Below are positions 35,701 through 50,700 of a stretch of DNA of 64,000 bases, piece after piece; within the stretch, counting starts at the first letter, position 1; each line of letters opens with the position of its first letter. Below the pieces are notes generated by a model. The model did not search any database. It was not told where the DNA came from and saw only the letters and a list, made by a program, of their open reading frames with translations. The stretch is from Pseudeuparius sepicola (lineage: Eukaryota; Arthropoda; Insecta; Coleoptera; Anthribidae): NCBI GenBank assembly GCA_963920635.1, contig OY987298.1, forward strand, positions 66,361,949 to 66,425,948, in the 5' to 3' direction. Both the position numbers and the translations under genes were made by a program.

Positions 35701-38700
35701 AGATTAAAGTGGTAAAAGTTGAAGTTACCAAGTTTTACTTTGCTTGCATTTTTAAACAAACAAAAAGAAAAAGTTCTAAGGAATAAAACTAGCTGCCTGA
35801 AAATTTATGGAAAATAGGTTATTATTACTAAAAGTATCCAAAGAAATAATTATTCCAAGTAATAATGTATGAAAATGATAGGTAATTAAAAATATTTTCA
35901 TGTTTTTTATAAGTTAATGTAGCTATTGTATAAGGTATAATGTACAATAATAATTATATTAGTTCTCTTTATGATGATTAAAATATGTTGTTTTGATTAA
36001 CTTGTATAATTTCTCAACCTAGTTAACTGCTTCATTTCCCGAACGCATTAATTTAAAATTAAAACCAACAAAAATCTTTCAACTAAAATATTTTCCATTT
36101 TACACAAAACAACAACCAAGACATTAGGTACATTATTTATGGAACCCACCCGTATAAATTATTTCAAATTTCAAAATGGCTGTAAAAATTATTCCCCCGG
36201 TCGGATGTCTCTTTTGCGCGGTATAGATTGCTATAGGTATATGAGGCATCCAAATAAAAAACTGAATGTATAAGGAAACAGTCATTATTTTAGACACCAA
36301 AGAGTCTGTAGTCTCCTGATTGACCCAAGTTAGTTTATAGGAAGGTTAGGACATTCGACGACTTGGAAGGGAAGGGGGGGGGTGAAAGAGGCAAAGGGGG
36401 GATAGGCCGCAATTTAAGTTGGTAGCATTTACGAGTGAATTGGCGATTTGGTAACTCAGCTGGTGAGAGCGGCACCGTCGCGCGATGTTGCCGGTGCAAA
36501 GGGACTGCCTTTGGTTTTGTTTAAGAGTAGGGGAATGTCCTAAAACCTTCCTATAAACTAACCTTGGATTGACCTACTTTTTGTAATACCTACCTCGTAT
36601 ATTGAGAAATGTATATTATTAATGTGTAAATCAGGGGACTGGAGCATTAATTCATCGCTTTGCAGATTGACAGCTGAAGGTTTAGAAATGTTCCTGCCCT
36701 AAGACATCTTCTGTCAGTGTGAGAGTGTTGACTGACGTATTTATAAAGACTTCTAACGGCTATAGTGTTATGTCCTGGAAAACAGATGGCTCTGATGGCT
36801 AACAATGTATTCTACATTGTATTTTATCTCCGGAAAGCGCATGGTGAGCCAAAAATGTGTCAGACGTGACAGCCGTGAGCAGTCTTTAATAATATATCAG
36901 TCAACGGTGAGAGCCTTGTGGTAGCTGATATACAGGATGTTTTATGTAGTTTTAAATAATTTTTTGGTCATATTTCAAAATAATACATTTCATTCCAGTT
37001 TGAATACACATTAATATTACACAAATTTAAATATTCTGAGATATATGGTTTTAACACATTATTTCTAACAGCAATATAGGTCTAAATGCCCAATTTCAAA
37101 TAAGAATAAAATACACCCAAGGACATCCACCATCTTTCTCTACCCACTTCAGCACTGGAGATATTAAAAAAACTGAGTTTACATATTTTAATTCTAAATA
37201 TATTTATCTTTACAGACGAATCTTCTACAAGACACCAGGAACATGAGGCTGCCTATGGATTGTTGTCTTTATCACAGAAAACAACCCAAAATGAAGCATA
37301 TCCCATTCAAGGAGACATAACTACAACTGTATTCAGTAGTAGCACAGTCACTAGTGTCATATGTATGACAACTGAAGAGATTGCCCATGTTTCAAAAACA
37401 AATTATGCAAAAAATAAAATTCTAGATGAAAAGAATTCTGATTTTAACACTGCGCGGAAATTCACACAGATAAGTGAAGCAATGCAAGAAGAAGAAGACT
37501 CTAGTAGTCGCCCAGAGTGTGAAAACAAAAACATTACAAATTATTTGGGTAAAGCAAACATTTTCCGACCTTTAACTTACCCGTATACATCACCTTTTAG
37601 TGGTGAACTTGAAGTGAAGATAACAACTGAAGATTCTGTTGAAAGCAAGTCTGACAGAACACCAGAAACACCTCCATATGTTGAAGCTCATAGTGAAGCC
37701 TTACGAACAGATCCAAAAAGCATAAATAAGTTCCATGTCATCCAAAAATATGCAATGCCACTAACAGAATCTCAAAGAACGGTTGAAGCTAAGAGAGATG
37801 TTTCTCTTAACAACCATGAAAATGCCTATATCCAAGATCAAGTCTATAATAGCATATCAAGACTGTCAGTGGCAGTTCCAACGATAAAAGTAAATGATGT
37901 AGTTGTGCAAGAAAATCTTCAAGACAGAAAACGAAAATATATTGAAACTGAAAATAATTATAGTAAGGTTCAGAAAAATGATGAAGTTATAGATCTCTCA
38001 ATGCCAACGACTGCCTCAAAACAAGCTGTAAGAATAAATGGTATTGCAAATGACTTAAACAATAAACTCATTCTACATCACCAAAGCAGAATGGAAATTG
38101 ACATGTATTCGAAAATTACAAATGTTCCACAAACTTCTAGAAGTCCCCATAAATTTGGAGCCACTGAGGATGACATGCTCTATCAAAAGAATGAATACAA
38201 CAGGGAATTAATAAAGAAAAATGGACCTGTTCTGCTGCTAAGGCCTTTGCCTGCTGAAGACATTCAAAGCACCTATTTAGTGAACGAGCAACATAGCAAC
38301 AGCAGTGACCACTCAAATTATGATAATAGTGCAATGGAAACTTTAGCAGATGTAGCAACCAAACAAGTGAAATTAGAGAAAAACACTCTGGCAAAGAGTG
38401 TGGCATCTGAATATTTAAAGTTAGCTACAAAATCAGAACATTTCAATGGGCCTGAACAAAGAAGAGTAGTTTTATTGAATAAAGATGGGCTAATAGTTAA
38501 ACCAGAAGGAAACAAGAGCTGTACAATTTGTTCCAAAACTTTTAATAAACCCTCTCAATTGAGGTAAGAAAAATCTAAAAATTTTTCGTTAGGGTATGCC
38601 GTAAATATACTACTAAGTGTTTAATGGTATGACAAGGGGTTCATTGGGGTCCATTCACGTGTCTTAAGTTCAGTATTTCTTCATGAAATTGGCATCAAAA

Positions 38701-41700
38701 TCCATTTAGTGAATCGTGAGTTATTTTCAATTTCAAATACAGCCACTAAATATGCAGGATGTTGTAAAATTATGGTGTCAAATTGATACGACAGACAGGA
38801 CATGTTGTTTTAAGGGGGCATTATCACACACAGTGCCAACCCAAGTGTGTTTTTATGTTTACTTTTAAAATTACTAGGTTTTTCAAAAAACCAATGCTCA
38901 ACCCAAATACTACATTATATTGGGCATATTTGGACAAAAAATCAGCCTAATCTGATGTCTCGTTTCCGAAAACAATATACCTGAAATGTATTTTCTTCTC
39001 TAATATAAAATTACCAGAAACTTTATGTATATTGTCCAAATATGCGCAATATAATGCGGTATTTTAGTTGAGTGTTTTTTTGAAAAACATGATGATTTTC
39101 AAAATAAACACAAAAAACTCACTTAGGTTAGTAGTATTTAATGTCATGTGTGTTTATGCCACCTTAAGCCAAAAATTTCATATAAACATTGTACCACCAT
39201 GTACGGCAAACGTTTAATGAACAAGATACAGATCATTTAATGCTCAGTTGGGAAACCATGTTCCCAACATTATTTCCCAACTGAGCATTAAACGCCCTTT
39301 GTCTTTCTCATTAAGTGTATGGGCTATCATTTTCATATGAAATTTTCAACCTTAAAGACATTTTCCATCTCCCGTATGAATTTCCCACCATAATTGTACA
39401 ACACCCTGTATACCAAATTAAACTCATAGTTTTGCAAAAGTCAGTTTATTGTGTTTGATTTTAAGCAAAAACCTTTCTTTTGTCTAAAACAGGAAGATCA
39501 TTAGCGAAAATATCAATATTAGGTGCTCTGATGTTGAATTATGTAACAGTTATCCAATCGTTACATCCTATGTTACGCAACAGTATAGCAACCAGTAGCA
39601 TAACTGAAATCGCCTATCTTTTGGCACAGAATATAGCCACACATAACAGAAGCCGCCTTAGCATTACGCTTGTACGAAGAGTTACAATACATGAACCAGA
39701 TGGTGCTGGAAGGCTCTTATCCCATTAATTTAAATTCACCACAATTTGCCCGCCGTCCGCACATTTTGTTCTGATAGCAGTCCTCACCCATCTACTAGCC
39801 ATGTTGCTAGATCTACTCACCGCTCAAATGCTCGTTTAATAACCTTGGTCTAGGTCGTATCGAATTATAGAGAATTTTTAATTAATTCATTGTGTTGATT
39901 TGAATTAACATTTGGTTTGTTTTTATAGGAATCTAAGTTTTGGGATTGAGGAACTAAATTTCACAATATTTCAAAGAAATCTGGTGATAGGAAATGACAC
40001 TCTAATAAAGGAAATATGGTCTACTTAAATTGTGACAATGTTCTTGGAATGTAATATAATCAGGATCCATTCATTATTTAAAAAATGTGCTGTTTGATAC
40101 AAGATACAAGCATTAATATTGAGTAGATAATATAATATACCGCTACCATAACAAATGAAACATATTTGTACAGGGTGTACCATTTCTTTTATTTTGACTA
40201 TTATTTCGAGAAATATGGATGGATTTTGATCATTTAAAAAATAATTCGATGGAGACAAAAATCAGGGATGCTATCACGGGGAACAATATTGATTTGTGTG
40301 AAATATTGGAATTTACCATTACTTATACGCATTGAACACACTTACTTATACTTATACACATTACTTATACACATTGAACAGGTTTTCTTTGCAGGGCCAG
40401 ACTATAATATTATAAGTAAGTAGGGAGAAAGGACGCGGCACGTGGAGTTCAGGGCGGGGGCAATTCCCATTGCGCAGACGCGAATGCGGAAGGGGGCAGG
40501 GGCCTGGAGGTAATAAAGTACCTAGGCCATTACTCTGAAACTAATCCTTTTGGTTATTATTCCCTGGGTTTGGCATAAAATTAAACACAATTCTGAGAAA
40601 ACAAAAGAAAGAAAAACTACAAATAAAAAGAGAACTCTAAAAATGTAAAAAAAATCAAAAATATTAACCTGTCGTAGAATTCTCTATGAACATCAGTTAA
40701 GGTTGCAGGCGAAATGTTGCTACATAAATTTATTATTTTATCTCGCAACTCTTCTACCGTTTGAAGCCTTTCATGCTGATGTCCGTTAGAGAGGACTTTT
40801 CAAGTACCCTCAAAGATAAAAATCGTCATCGATAAAAAAAGGTCAGGAGATCGGGCTGGCCAATTAATTGTGCCTGTAGTGGAAATAAGTCGTTCGGGAA
40901 ATGTGGTGTTTAAATAATCCTGAACGATCCGGGCATTATGTGCCGGACAACCATCCTGCTGGAACTATACACCTCCCAAATCGACATTACGAGCAGTAAT
41001 AGTGGGAACAATCTGATTTTGTAAAAGTTGGAGGTATTTTTCGGCCAATAGACTACCTTCAATGAAGAAAGGCCCTATAATATGGTTTCCAAAAATACCA
41101 GTCCAAACATTTACTTTTCGTGGGTACTGCGTTCGCCGTGGGATAATTAAATGTTTGTTCTTAGACCAATAACGAACGACCTGGATTGTGATGGCCATGA
41201 AGTGCAAAAATGTTGCCTTGTCCGTAAATACGTGTTCCAGAAAATGTTTTTTTTTTCATCACATTTGGTTCTCATGGCTTCACAAAATTCTAGTCGGCAA
41301 AAATAGTCATCTGAAAAAATTTCTTGGGTTTCCTGTCCCCTGAAACACTTGTACCGATTTATTTTCAATATCACCCTCACTCTACTACTTGGAATGTCAA
41401 CTTCTCTGAACTTGATTTTTTTTCACCACTTTTAAAAGAATAATCAGACAACTCATTTTGCTCGAATTTCACTTTTTTTGCACCACTTTTAAAAGAATAA
41501 TCAGACAACTTATTTTGCTTGAATTTCACTTGGGGTTTACTTGTTTATCTTCTCACCCATTTCATGTTTATAATATGTTTACACACTCAATTTTAGTTAA
41601 TCAAGTGTATCTCTGATGTTTTTGCATATTGTCTTGTAAATGGAATATCTGTCTGTTAGACAATAAAGCTTATTTATTTATTTATTTAAATATGGCGGCT

Positions 41701-44700
41701 CGAGAACGGTTCACTTGTCTCCACTACAGCACAAACATTGACCTCTGTCTCTTCTCTCGCTGCAGAAATAGCAGGCCGATTTCGAGGTTCGACATCGGAA
41801 CTACATTTTCTGCAGCCAGATACACACCCGATTTCTTGAAAATGGCGAACAGTGTGCAATATCGTACTATAGTCCAGCACTGGTGTATCCAGAAAGGTAA
41901 ACACGAATCGCCCAACAACTTCATCGGCACTTTGTGACATGTAGTACCATTTTACAATGGCTTTTTTTCTTTCGTTGTGTATATTACCGGCATTTTCTGA
42001 AAGAACATTGTATTAATGGAGAGGAATGTGCATCATCTCCTAAGGAAGGAGATGCCACTTTTATCCAGTGAATTATACATATACACAGGTATAATATGAT
42101 AGGTATATAGGTATCGTTTTTCGGATATGATGGGGAGGGTCGAAAGAGGCCAAAATGTTTTGTTTATTCTGTACTTATGAAAAAAAGTATTTATATATCA
42201 TATCATCTGATTTATGAGTTCTAAGTTTTTGGGTTTGAGGAAATACAAATTTCACCATATTTCACTTGTGGGACATATCGTCATGGTGGCAGCGCTTCTA
42301 TGGCCTGCTATAATTTTTGTCGATACGATTTTTTAGAAAATGCTATTAGGGATTTTTTTTATCGGAAATCTGACAACGTTGCTTTATCCAGTATCTCCTA
42401 GAACCCTAATGTCCCAAGTTTTATTAATTTACTTTGCTGATTATCATTTCTACAGGGCCTTATATTTGGGAAAATTGCTTTTTATTTTTAATTAAAAATC
42501 AGGAATGTTTTGGAAATATCTGAAAATTGAGCAAACTTTTCCAAAACAGCCCAAAAATTCACGCATTGTAAACAGGTAAAGTACGTGTATGCAGAAAATA
42601 ATATAACTTGAAAAGGGAACGTAGTTAATTTATTTTCCTGTATTTGGTTAGTTATTTATAGGAATAAATACCTTATGGACCTAAATCAAATGTTACCACA
42701 GATATCACCAAACCAACTAATATGGTGTTAATCCCACGCCGCACCAACAGATTCCCTATAACAAATGCACGGTACATGTGCATATATTACAGATACGCGG
42801 CCTGACAAAGCACTGCCTGTGAATAATATATATGCACATGGCGCGGTGCGCAAGTTCGATCTGCATAATATATGTACACATGGCAGTCTATGTCTTAATC
42901 ACCATCCCCTCTAAAACCCAAATATCCCAAGTTATATGAATTTACATAGCCAACTAACATTTCTACAGGACCTTATAGTTGAAATGAAATAAGTTAATAA
43001 AACTTGGGATATTAGGGTTTCAGGAGGTGCTGAATAAAGCAAATTTGTAAGATTTTCGATAAAAAAATCCCTAATAGCATTTTCCAAAAAATCTTCAAAA
43101 AAAATCGTAGCGGGCCATGGAATAGTGCTGCCACCATGTTCGTAAGGACATTTCCTACACACACAAAAAAAAAATCAAAATCGTGCAGCACATCACAATT
43201 TTACAGTGGTAATCTGGATCAAATCTGAACACCCTGTATATTCAAATTTTTTATAGTTATTGCCACTAATACTATACTTCGGTAATTAATATGTAATAAG
43301 TATACTAAATAATGATATTATACTAAAAGCCTTTACAATAAATCGAATGGAATTAATAACTTATTTGCAAACGACTTTACCTAATAGGATATGTGCTTTT
43401 TATGTTTTGACCTACCAGTAAGAATGAAAGTGCTAAAAATGGGGAAAGAAGCTAAAGGCATTTTTTTAAAAAATTTTGTGGCAGGGTTTAACATTTAATC
43501 ATGGACAATTTTCTGTAACAAACTTTTTAATTTCGTACAGAAAAACATGACAAAAAATAAATAATTAAGTGCAAAATCAAAATTATTTCTATGAATCTAA
43601 AGTAATACCTGTAAAGTTTTTCAACCAGACTTGCACTTCAGACCTAAAGCTACCAGATAAAAGAGTTAAAGTGGTTAGAACACCATACCAAACTTTTTTA
43701 TCGAACAAAATATTAAAAAAACACGCCTGAAAATTGACGTTTTTCACTTACTAGGTTTTTACTTTGCACGGAACTATAATATATTAATTTGTATGTAATG
43801 TATTTAAGAAGCCACAAACATTTTACGTGTAATCAAAAACTCAAAATTATGTTAATCGATACTAGTGGAAAGTCTTTTAATTATATTTTTATATTTTGCA
43901 GGCTGCACATGAATATCCATTATCTGGAGAGACCTTTTCGATGTGATTCCTGTTCTGTTAGTTTTCGATCTAAAGGCCATTTGCAGAAACATGAGAGGAG
44001 CGCAGGACATCACAGCAAGGTGAGATTAAGACAACGTACAAATGTATCCTGAGAAATTACAAGAAAAGTTTTCTAGTTATCTTCATCACCTGCCCAATTA
44101 TCCTCGGAACCAAGGCCATTCAAGTGTTCAGACTGTAACATAGCATTTAGGATACATGGACACTTAGCGAAACACCTACGTTCCAAAATGCATATTATGA
44201 AGCTGGAGAATCTAGCCAAGATTCCTTTTGGACTGTATGCCGAACTGGAACGGTCCAATAGCTTGCTTACCGAAATCAACACAAGCGATGGGGACCAATG
44301 TTTAGAGAGCTTAAAGGTAAACCCAAGCATCAAGGTTATTTGGTATATTAAAAAATATATATATGGAAATGGTTTATCAAACAGTTTATCAAACTAGCCC
44401 TGTTGTCTCATTTATGGTTTTATTTTTTTTTTAATTATTAGGTTAAGGATAATATCAACAAGTAGGTTGCAAAACCTCATTCTCCTGCTCAGCTTACCCA
44501 CTTCTCTTAGTTTTTATAGTCAATTTTTCATGTGAAATTCGTTTGCCCTTTTCCAATAAAAAAAACTATATGCGGCCAATGTTAAAAAAAATCATTCTAA
44601 AGACAACCACTCTGCGGTTAAATTCAGGTGGGTGGCGCAATGCTTGAAAAATGCAGATAATCTAACAAAAACATTGTTCTCTAAATTCACGGAAAAAAGA

Positions 44701-47700
44701 AAATTATCATTCGTTCGCTTCTTAACCTCTCTCACAAAATTATTGTGTCAAAAAAGGCACTGGACCAAGGTAAGATTTATCAATTTCCATTTATTCTCTC
44801 TTGTCAAATTATCACTTCTCTGTTCTCCATCTCTCTTCGTTAAATTAGTAGGTACTAAACTCCGTGCCTCCGCCAATGGTTCACGAAAATAATGAAATTA
44901 ACACATAATGTAGTAGCTGTACAAGTTAATGGGTCCCTTTAGATCAATAAAAAGAAAAACTACTGTATAATTTGCCGACGTTTCGTATAATATGTATACT
45001 TCTTCAGGGCAACTGAAAATACAAGAAGGATTAGAATGCAACATTGACAAATTACAATCAAAAACAAGATTAACATGAAGGGCAGTTCTTATAAAGCATT
45101 ACGAAAATATAAAATCACATAATTTGTAACAAAGGATGTACTTACAGTTATTGGTTGTAGTTTTTCGTGTCAGTTAAAACAACATAAGACAGGCTAGAGG
45201 GCATTATAGCACACATAGACAGTAGGTATACCCTGTATACCCTGTCTACTGACGGAGGGCCACTTGGAAATATCTCGACAAATATGCATTTTTCGGAGAA
45301 CTTTATTTGAAAAAAAAAAAAACCTTTTTGATGGCCCAACTTTGTCTAAAAACAAATTCGAGATCCATGGCCTACTTTCCGAGAAATTTTTGAAAAACCC
45401 GAAAATTGCTGAAAGTTCTTTGGCATGTAACTTTTTTATTTCAAAAGTTATCGAAAAAGTTTCTGAATAGAATCTGTAGGCAAAATTGATTACTTTAAGC
45501 CTGCTTTATCATAATTTGGCAAAATGCCTCGGTTTAGGGGGTGCTCTCTTAGTGCTTAAAGAAGTTACTCAATTATAGCAGGCCATGGCGTCAAAAAACT
45601 ACCTATTTTATGCACTTTCGATCGATATATCACAAGCGCTACATATCCCTTGCGTTAGCCTGATTTACAATTTTTTTAGAAAAAAAAATTAAAATTTAGA
45701 CGTCTTGGAAAAATGCTTTCAAACTTCGGTTAAATAACAACTATCGATTGAATTAATTTCACAACACATTACATTGCAAATCTTTTGTCGAAATGAAATT
45801 TGTTGCGAGAAATCTGCATCTCCCACATTTTTGAAATTTTCTAGTATGCCTTGAAAAACAATAGCAACCAGCTTCTGTCACTCAATCAATTGGATCTTTC
45901 AAAGATTATTGTTTGATAGAAGTTGAAAGAATAATTGATTCAAGAAATAGTACTTGTATAAAATTAGCGGCATTTTCAAACGAAGACAAATTCAATTTAT
46001 TTGTAATGTACGTGGAAAGCAACTTTAATTCAACGCTAGGCGTTAAGACAATATCAACATAGATATCCAAACGCCCCTAGTCCAAATAGAACCATATTTA
46101 AAAAGTTATCAAGTAACTTAAAAAATCATCAAATCGGAGATGTGTGTGAAAACGCGCCATGATTTTTTAAGTTACTTGATAACTTTTTAAATATGGTCCT
46201 ATTTGGACTAGGGGCGTTTGGATATCTAATATGTTGATACTGTCTTAACGCTAGCGTTGAATTAAAGTTGCTTTCCTACATTACAAATAAATTGAATTTG
46301 TCTTCGTTTGAAAATGCCATGCTAATTTTATACAAGTACCTATTTCTTGAATCGATTCTTTCAACTTCTATCAAACAATTAATGTTTGAAAGATCCAATT
46401 GATTGACTGACAGAAGCTGGTTGCTATTGTTTTTCAAGGGATACTAGAAAATTTCAAAAATGTGGGAGATGCAGATTTCTCGCAACAAATTTCATTTCGA
46501 CAAAAGATTTGCAATGTAATGTGTTGTGAAATTAATTAAATCGATAGCTGTAGTTTATTTAAACGAACTTTGAAAGCTTTTTTCCAAGACATCTAAATTT
46601 TAATTTTTTTTTTCTAAAAAATATTGTAAATCAGGCTAACGCAAGGGATATATAGCGCTTGTGATATATCGATCAAAAGTGCATAAAATAGGTAGTTTTT
46701 TGACGCCATGGCCTGCTATAATTGAGTAACTTTTTTTAAGCGCTAAGAGAGCACCCCCTAAACCGCGGCATTTTGCCAAATTATGATAAAGCAGGCTTAA
46801 AGTAATCAATTTTGCCTACAGATTCTATTCAGAATCTTTTTCGATAACTCTTGAAATAAAAAAGTTACATGCCAAAGAAATATCTGCAATTTGCGGGTTT
46901 TTTAAAAATTTCTTGGAAAGTAGGCCATGGATCTCGAATTTGTTTTTACACAAAGTTGGGCCATCAAAAAGGTAATTTTTTTTTTCAAATAAAGTTTTCC
47001 GAAAAATGCATATTTGTCGAGATATTTCCAAGTGGCCCTCCGTCAGTAGACACCCTGTATATCAAAACCGAAAATGATAACCACCACGGCACAATATAGG
47101 AGCAACTGAAAGGTATACTTGTTTGTCAACGGCGTGAAACGTACTGGACGGGAATGAGGGGCCTACTTTGATAAAATTATTTTTTTGTTTGCAAAAAAAT
47201 GTCCGAAAATAAAAACAAGTAGGTATATGTGTATTAAGAATTATTAGAACAATCATTTCTAGTATCTACTAAAATGCCCATCCAGTAAGTTGAAATAGGC
47301 AGAGCTGAGAGAGTCGATATCTGTTCTTTTGTTGACACTGTTTTATTTTTTATCATCTCATGCAAGATTCGTTTTTTGTAGTTAGCTTGTTTCCCAAGAA
47401 TACTTGTATTTTCAAAATCAAAAGTGTGTCCTGTATCTAATTTGTGTTCTACAAGTGCAGTTGGATTCTGTTTTAGTGCGAAATTTTTTACAATCGTTTT
47501 TATGTTCATAGATTCGTTGCTTTAAGTACCTTTTGGTTTGGCCAATGTAACATTTATTGCAGTCACGACAGGGTATTTTATAGACAAGATTGGATTCTAC
47601 ATTTGGTGGATTTCTGGCTTTGGGTTTGGAAAAGAATTGTTTTTTAGAGTGTTTTCGTTTTTCATGGCTATTTTGATATTGTTATCATTGTTGTTTAAGT

Positions 47701-50700
47701 GTGATAATTTTTCGGATAGTTTTCCTACAAAAGGAATTTTAAAATATTTAGTTGTCATTACATTATTACTTGTGTTACCTGGTGTCGGATTGTTGTATAA
47801 AATTTTCTTTATAATTGAATGTAGGTAGTTGTCCGAAAATATTTGAAAAATGTATTTTAGGTTTTTACTATGAAATTCGGGATTAGATAGGGTTAAAGCT
47901 CTATTTTTTATATTGTGGATTATATTAAGTTTCTGTTGGAATGGGTGATCTGAATAAAAATTCAGATATCTTTCGGAAAATGTCAGTTTGTGGTACCAGT
48001 CTGTTTTGATCTCTGTAGCGTTATCTCTTATTAATAGGTCGTCTAAGAAGGGAATTTTATTATCATGTTCTTTTTCTACTGTGAATTGTAGCCGACTGTG
48101 GAAGGAATTAAATATATTTGTTGTTTCATTAATAGCTGTAATTGGTATAGCTGTTATTATGTCATCCACATATTTGTAGAAAAAGGGGGGGGGAAAGATA
48201 ATAGATGTTGTAGGCAGTGATTTTTAAGTTCTGTCGTTATTAAATCGGAACAGATAGGAGACAAGCAATTCCCCATTCCCAAGCCAAAAATCTGTCTTGG
48301 AACTGAAAATAACTGTTATCTATGCACACTGAAAGAATTCCGCCAAGTGAGTTGCTTTGCTAAGATTTTTTTGCTGCGGTAAATAGATATTATGCTGTCA
48401 TAGCAAAAAAAAATTGCTGTTGCAAGTAAACCTGTTTTGCTAAAACTTCTTTGCTACCCCAGCAAAATTTTTACTTGCGGATAGAGGATAGGTCACTAGA
48501 AATTCTTTTAGTGAGCCCACTTACTTACATGAAGCCAGTCGTTTTGTTACTACAGGTGAGTGCAGTCTGCTGCAATGCACTCAGCTGTGGAAATTCAACT
48601 GCTCATTTGTGGCTAGCGAGCCCTCACTTACAACAAGTGAGTTGCTTTGCTAAAATTAACGGTGAGTTCCAAATGCGCTTGCGCCAGCTGGCAAGCCTGA
48701 GCCCTCCAGGCGGCCCCGCCGCAGTCGTCGCGCAGTTGTTGGTCCGTGATGATCGTACCTACTGATCGTCTAGACCTAGACAGCTCTGGCATCATTGTTT
48801 TCCGGGAACATTGCCATCTTTGAAGGTACGTAAAAATTAATATTTTCATACTTAATGTCCTCTTGGTAGCACATTATCATTATATTATACATAATATTAT
48901 TATTATTATTATTAGAATCTGGCATCCTGTCAAAATTATAAAACATAGCGCAGCCAGATTTTTTGTTTTTCCTGTAGTTTTCCCATTTCATGTTTTCTTT
49001 ATAACATGTTGAGTCATTCACTACAAATCCCTAGTATATTTTTATTACGTGGCCGTCTCAATCTCAAAGATATTTTTTGGGGACACGTAGGGTGTGTAAG
49101 GCTAGGTGTAGAAGAAACCTGTAGGGTTGCCGCGTGAACAACATGTTATTAAAAAAACATGAAATGGGAAAACTACAGGAAAAACAAAAAATCTGGCTGC
49201 GCTATGTTTTACACTTTTGACAGGATGCAGATTATGCGGACATTAAGTCTGAAGATATTAATTTTTACGTACCTTTAAAGACGCCGGCAACAAATAAATT
49301 TTTTGCTATGGTAGTTAAGCAACTCACTTGTGGCTAGTGGGCAGCTTAATTGTCATTAATGAGCTGATTCAATTACAGCAACAAAACCTACATAACCACA
49401 ATCAAATTATTTGCTATGGTAGCTAAGCAACTCACTTGTGGTTAGTGAGCTGACTCACTTGCCTTAATACGAGGGTTGAATTATCACAGCATAGTGATTT
49501 TCAACAAATCTGCTTACTTACTGCAATTGAGTTGTCTTTAGCAAAGCGTGCTTTGCTGCGGTAGCAAAGTAACTCACTCGGCGCCTATTTAATGCAGATA
49601 TTTTGCTGGGTAATTGAGTTCTTACTAACCGTAGCAAAGTAATTCTTTCAATGCAGAATCTGAACAGTAAAATGAAGTTATTGATATCTAATAATGTTGT
49701 ATTTTGTATTAGATGCCATTTGTTCTTAATATATGAATTAATAGATCTGTGAAGATATTAGTAAATAAAGATGATACGTCTAACGATACCATTATATAAT
49801 TTTCAGGCATCTCTTGTTGTCTTATAAGACCAACAAATGTAAAGGAATCTTTAATATGAGAATCGTCTTTTTTTTTAATAGATAGGGGAGAGTCGGGTAA
49901 TATCGGACAGTGGGTAGTATCGGACAACAGCATCTTCTCAATTTCCCTAATAGATGGCGTTCCGAATTTGTCAGAAAATGCTTTATTAGAATTGCCGTAG
50001 ACACATATGTTCAGTATGAGGCCGAGCTTTGAACGGTACACGTCGTGTGCTTTATTTTTTATTTTTTTGCCCAAAACAAATTTCCCGGACATAAAATTTA
50101 CCAGTCTATATTTTATATAAACGTTAAGTTCTTTTAAAATGTTCATATTATATAACATTTGTTGGTTATTTTGGAATATAAAAATGCTTTATGGAAATTA
50201 TCGGAGGGTCGTAAAAAATAAGTTGGCCACTTTTTTCCAACAGTGCTGTTCGGGTAGTATCGGACACACATATTTCGGGTGATATCGGACACACTGAAAT
50301 TTTAACTGAACATTCTTATTTTCATATTAACTTAAAAAAAATGCCTAAGAACACAAAAGGAAAAAGAAAAATTGACCAACTAGAGGATTACATTGAAAAA
50401 AATAAAAACGGAAAGGACAAAAAATATAGCAAAGATAATGTGCTCTGAACAGCAACAAGAAGCAACGGAGTGTATCATCTGTGGTGAAGACTTCGTCGCA
50501 AATTAGATACAATGCATCTAGTTAGAAAAACATCAGGTTTATTATAAATGCGGCATTTGTAAGGGGAATTAATTCATGTCCGGTACTACCCGACGTTTTC
50601 AGAAAATTACAAAAAGAGGCCCACTTTTGTTTTTAACGAGTGGAGTTTTTGTTTAAGTTTTTTGTTTAAGTTTTTTGTTTAATTTTATTATGTATTCTAT

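Noticed and set aside
36440..36520. Functional tRNA gene
   Set aside because: A-box region is good, but the B-box is degenerate and no acceptor stem closes.
37260..37262. Separate gene starting at 37260
   Set aside because: The codon there is TTG, not ATG, and the frame is open back to the splice acceptor at 37215; it is an internal shn exon.
44632..44892. Extra schnurri exon in intron 7
   Set aside because: No fitting splice sites in phase 0 and no conserved motif; composition unlike the neighbouring exons.
45264..47031. Two similar 68-codon proteins on opposite strands
   Set aside because: They are mirror images from the arms of the 1.8-kb fold-back element.
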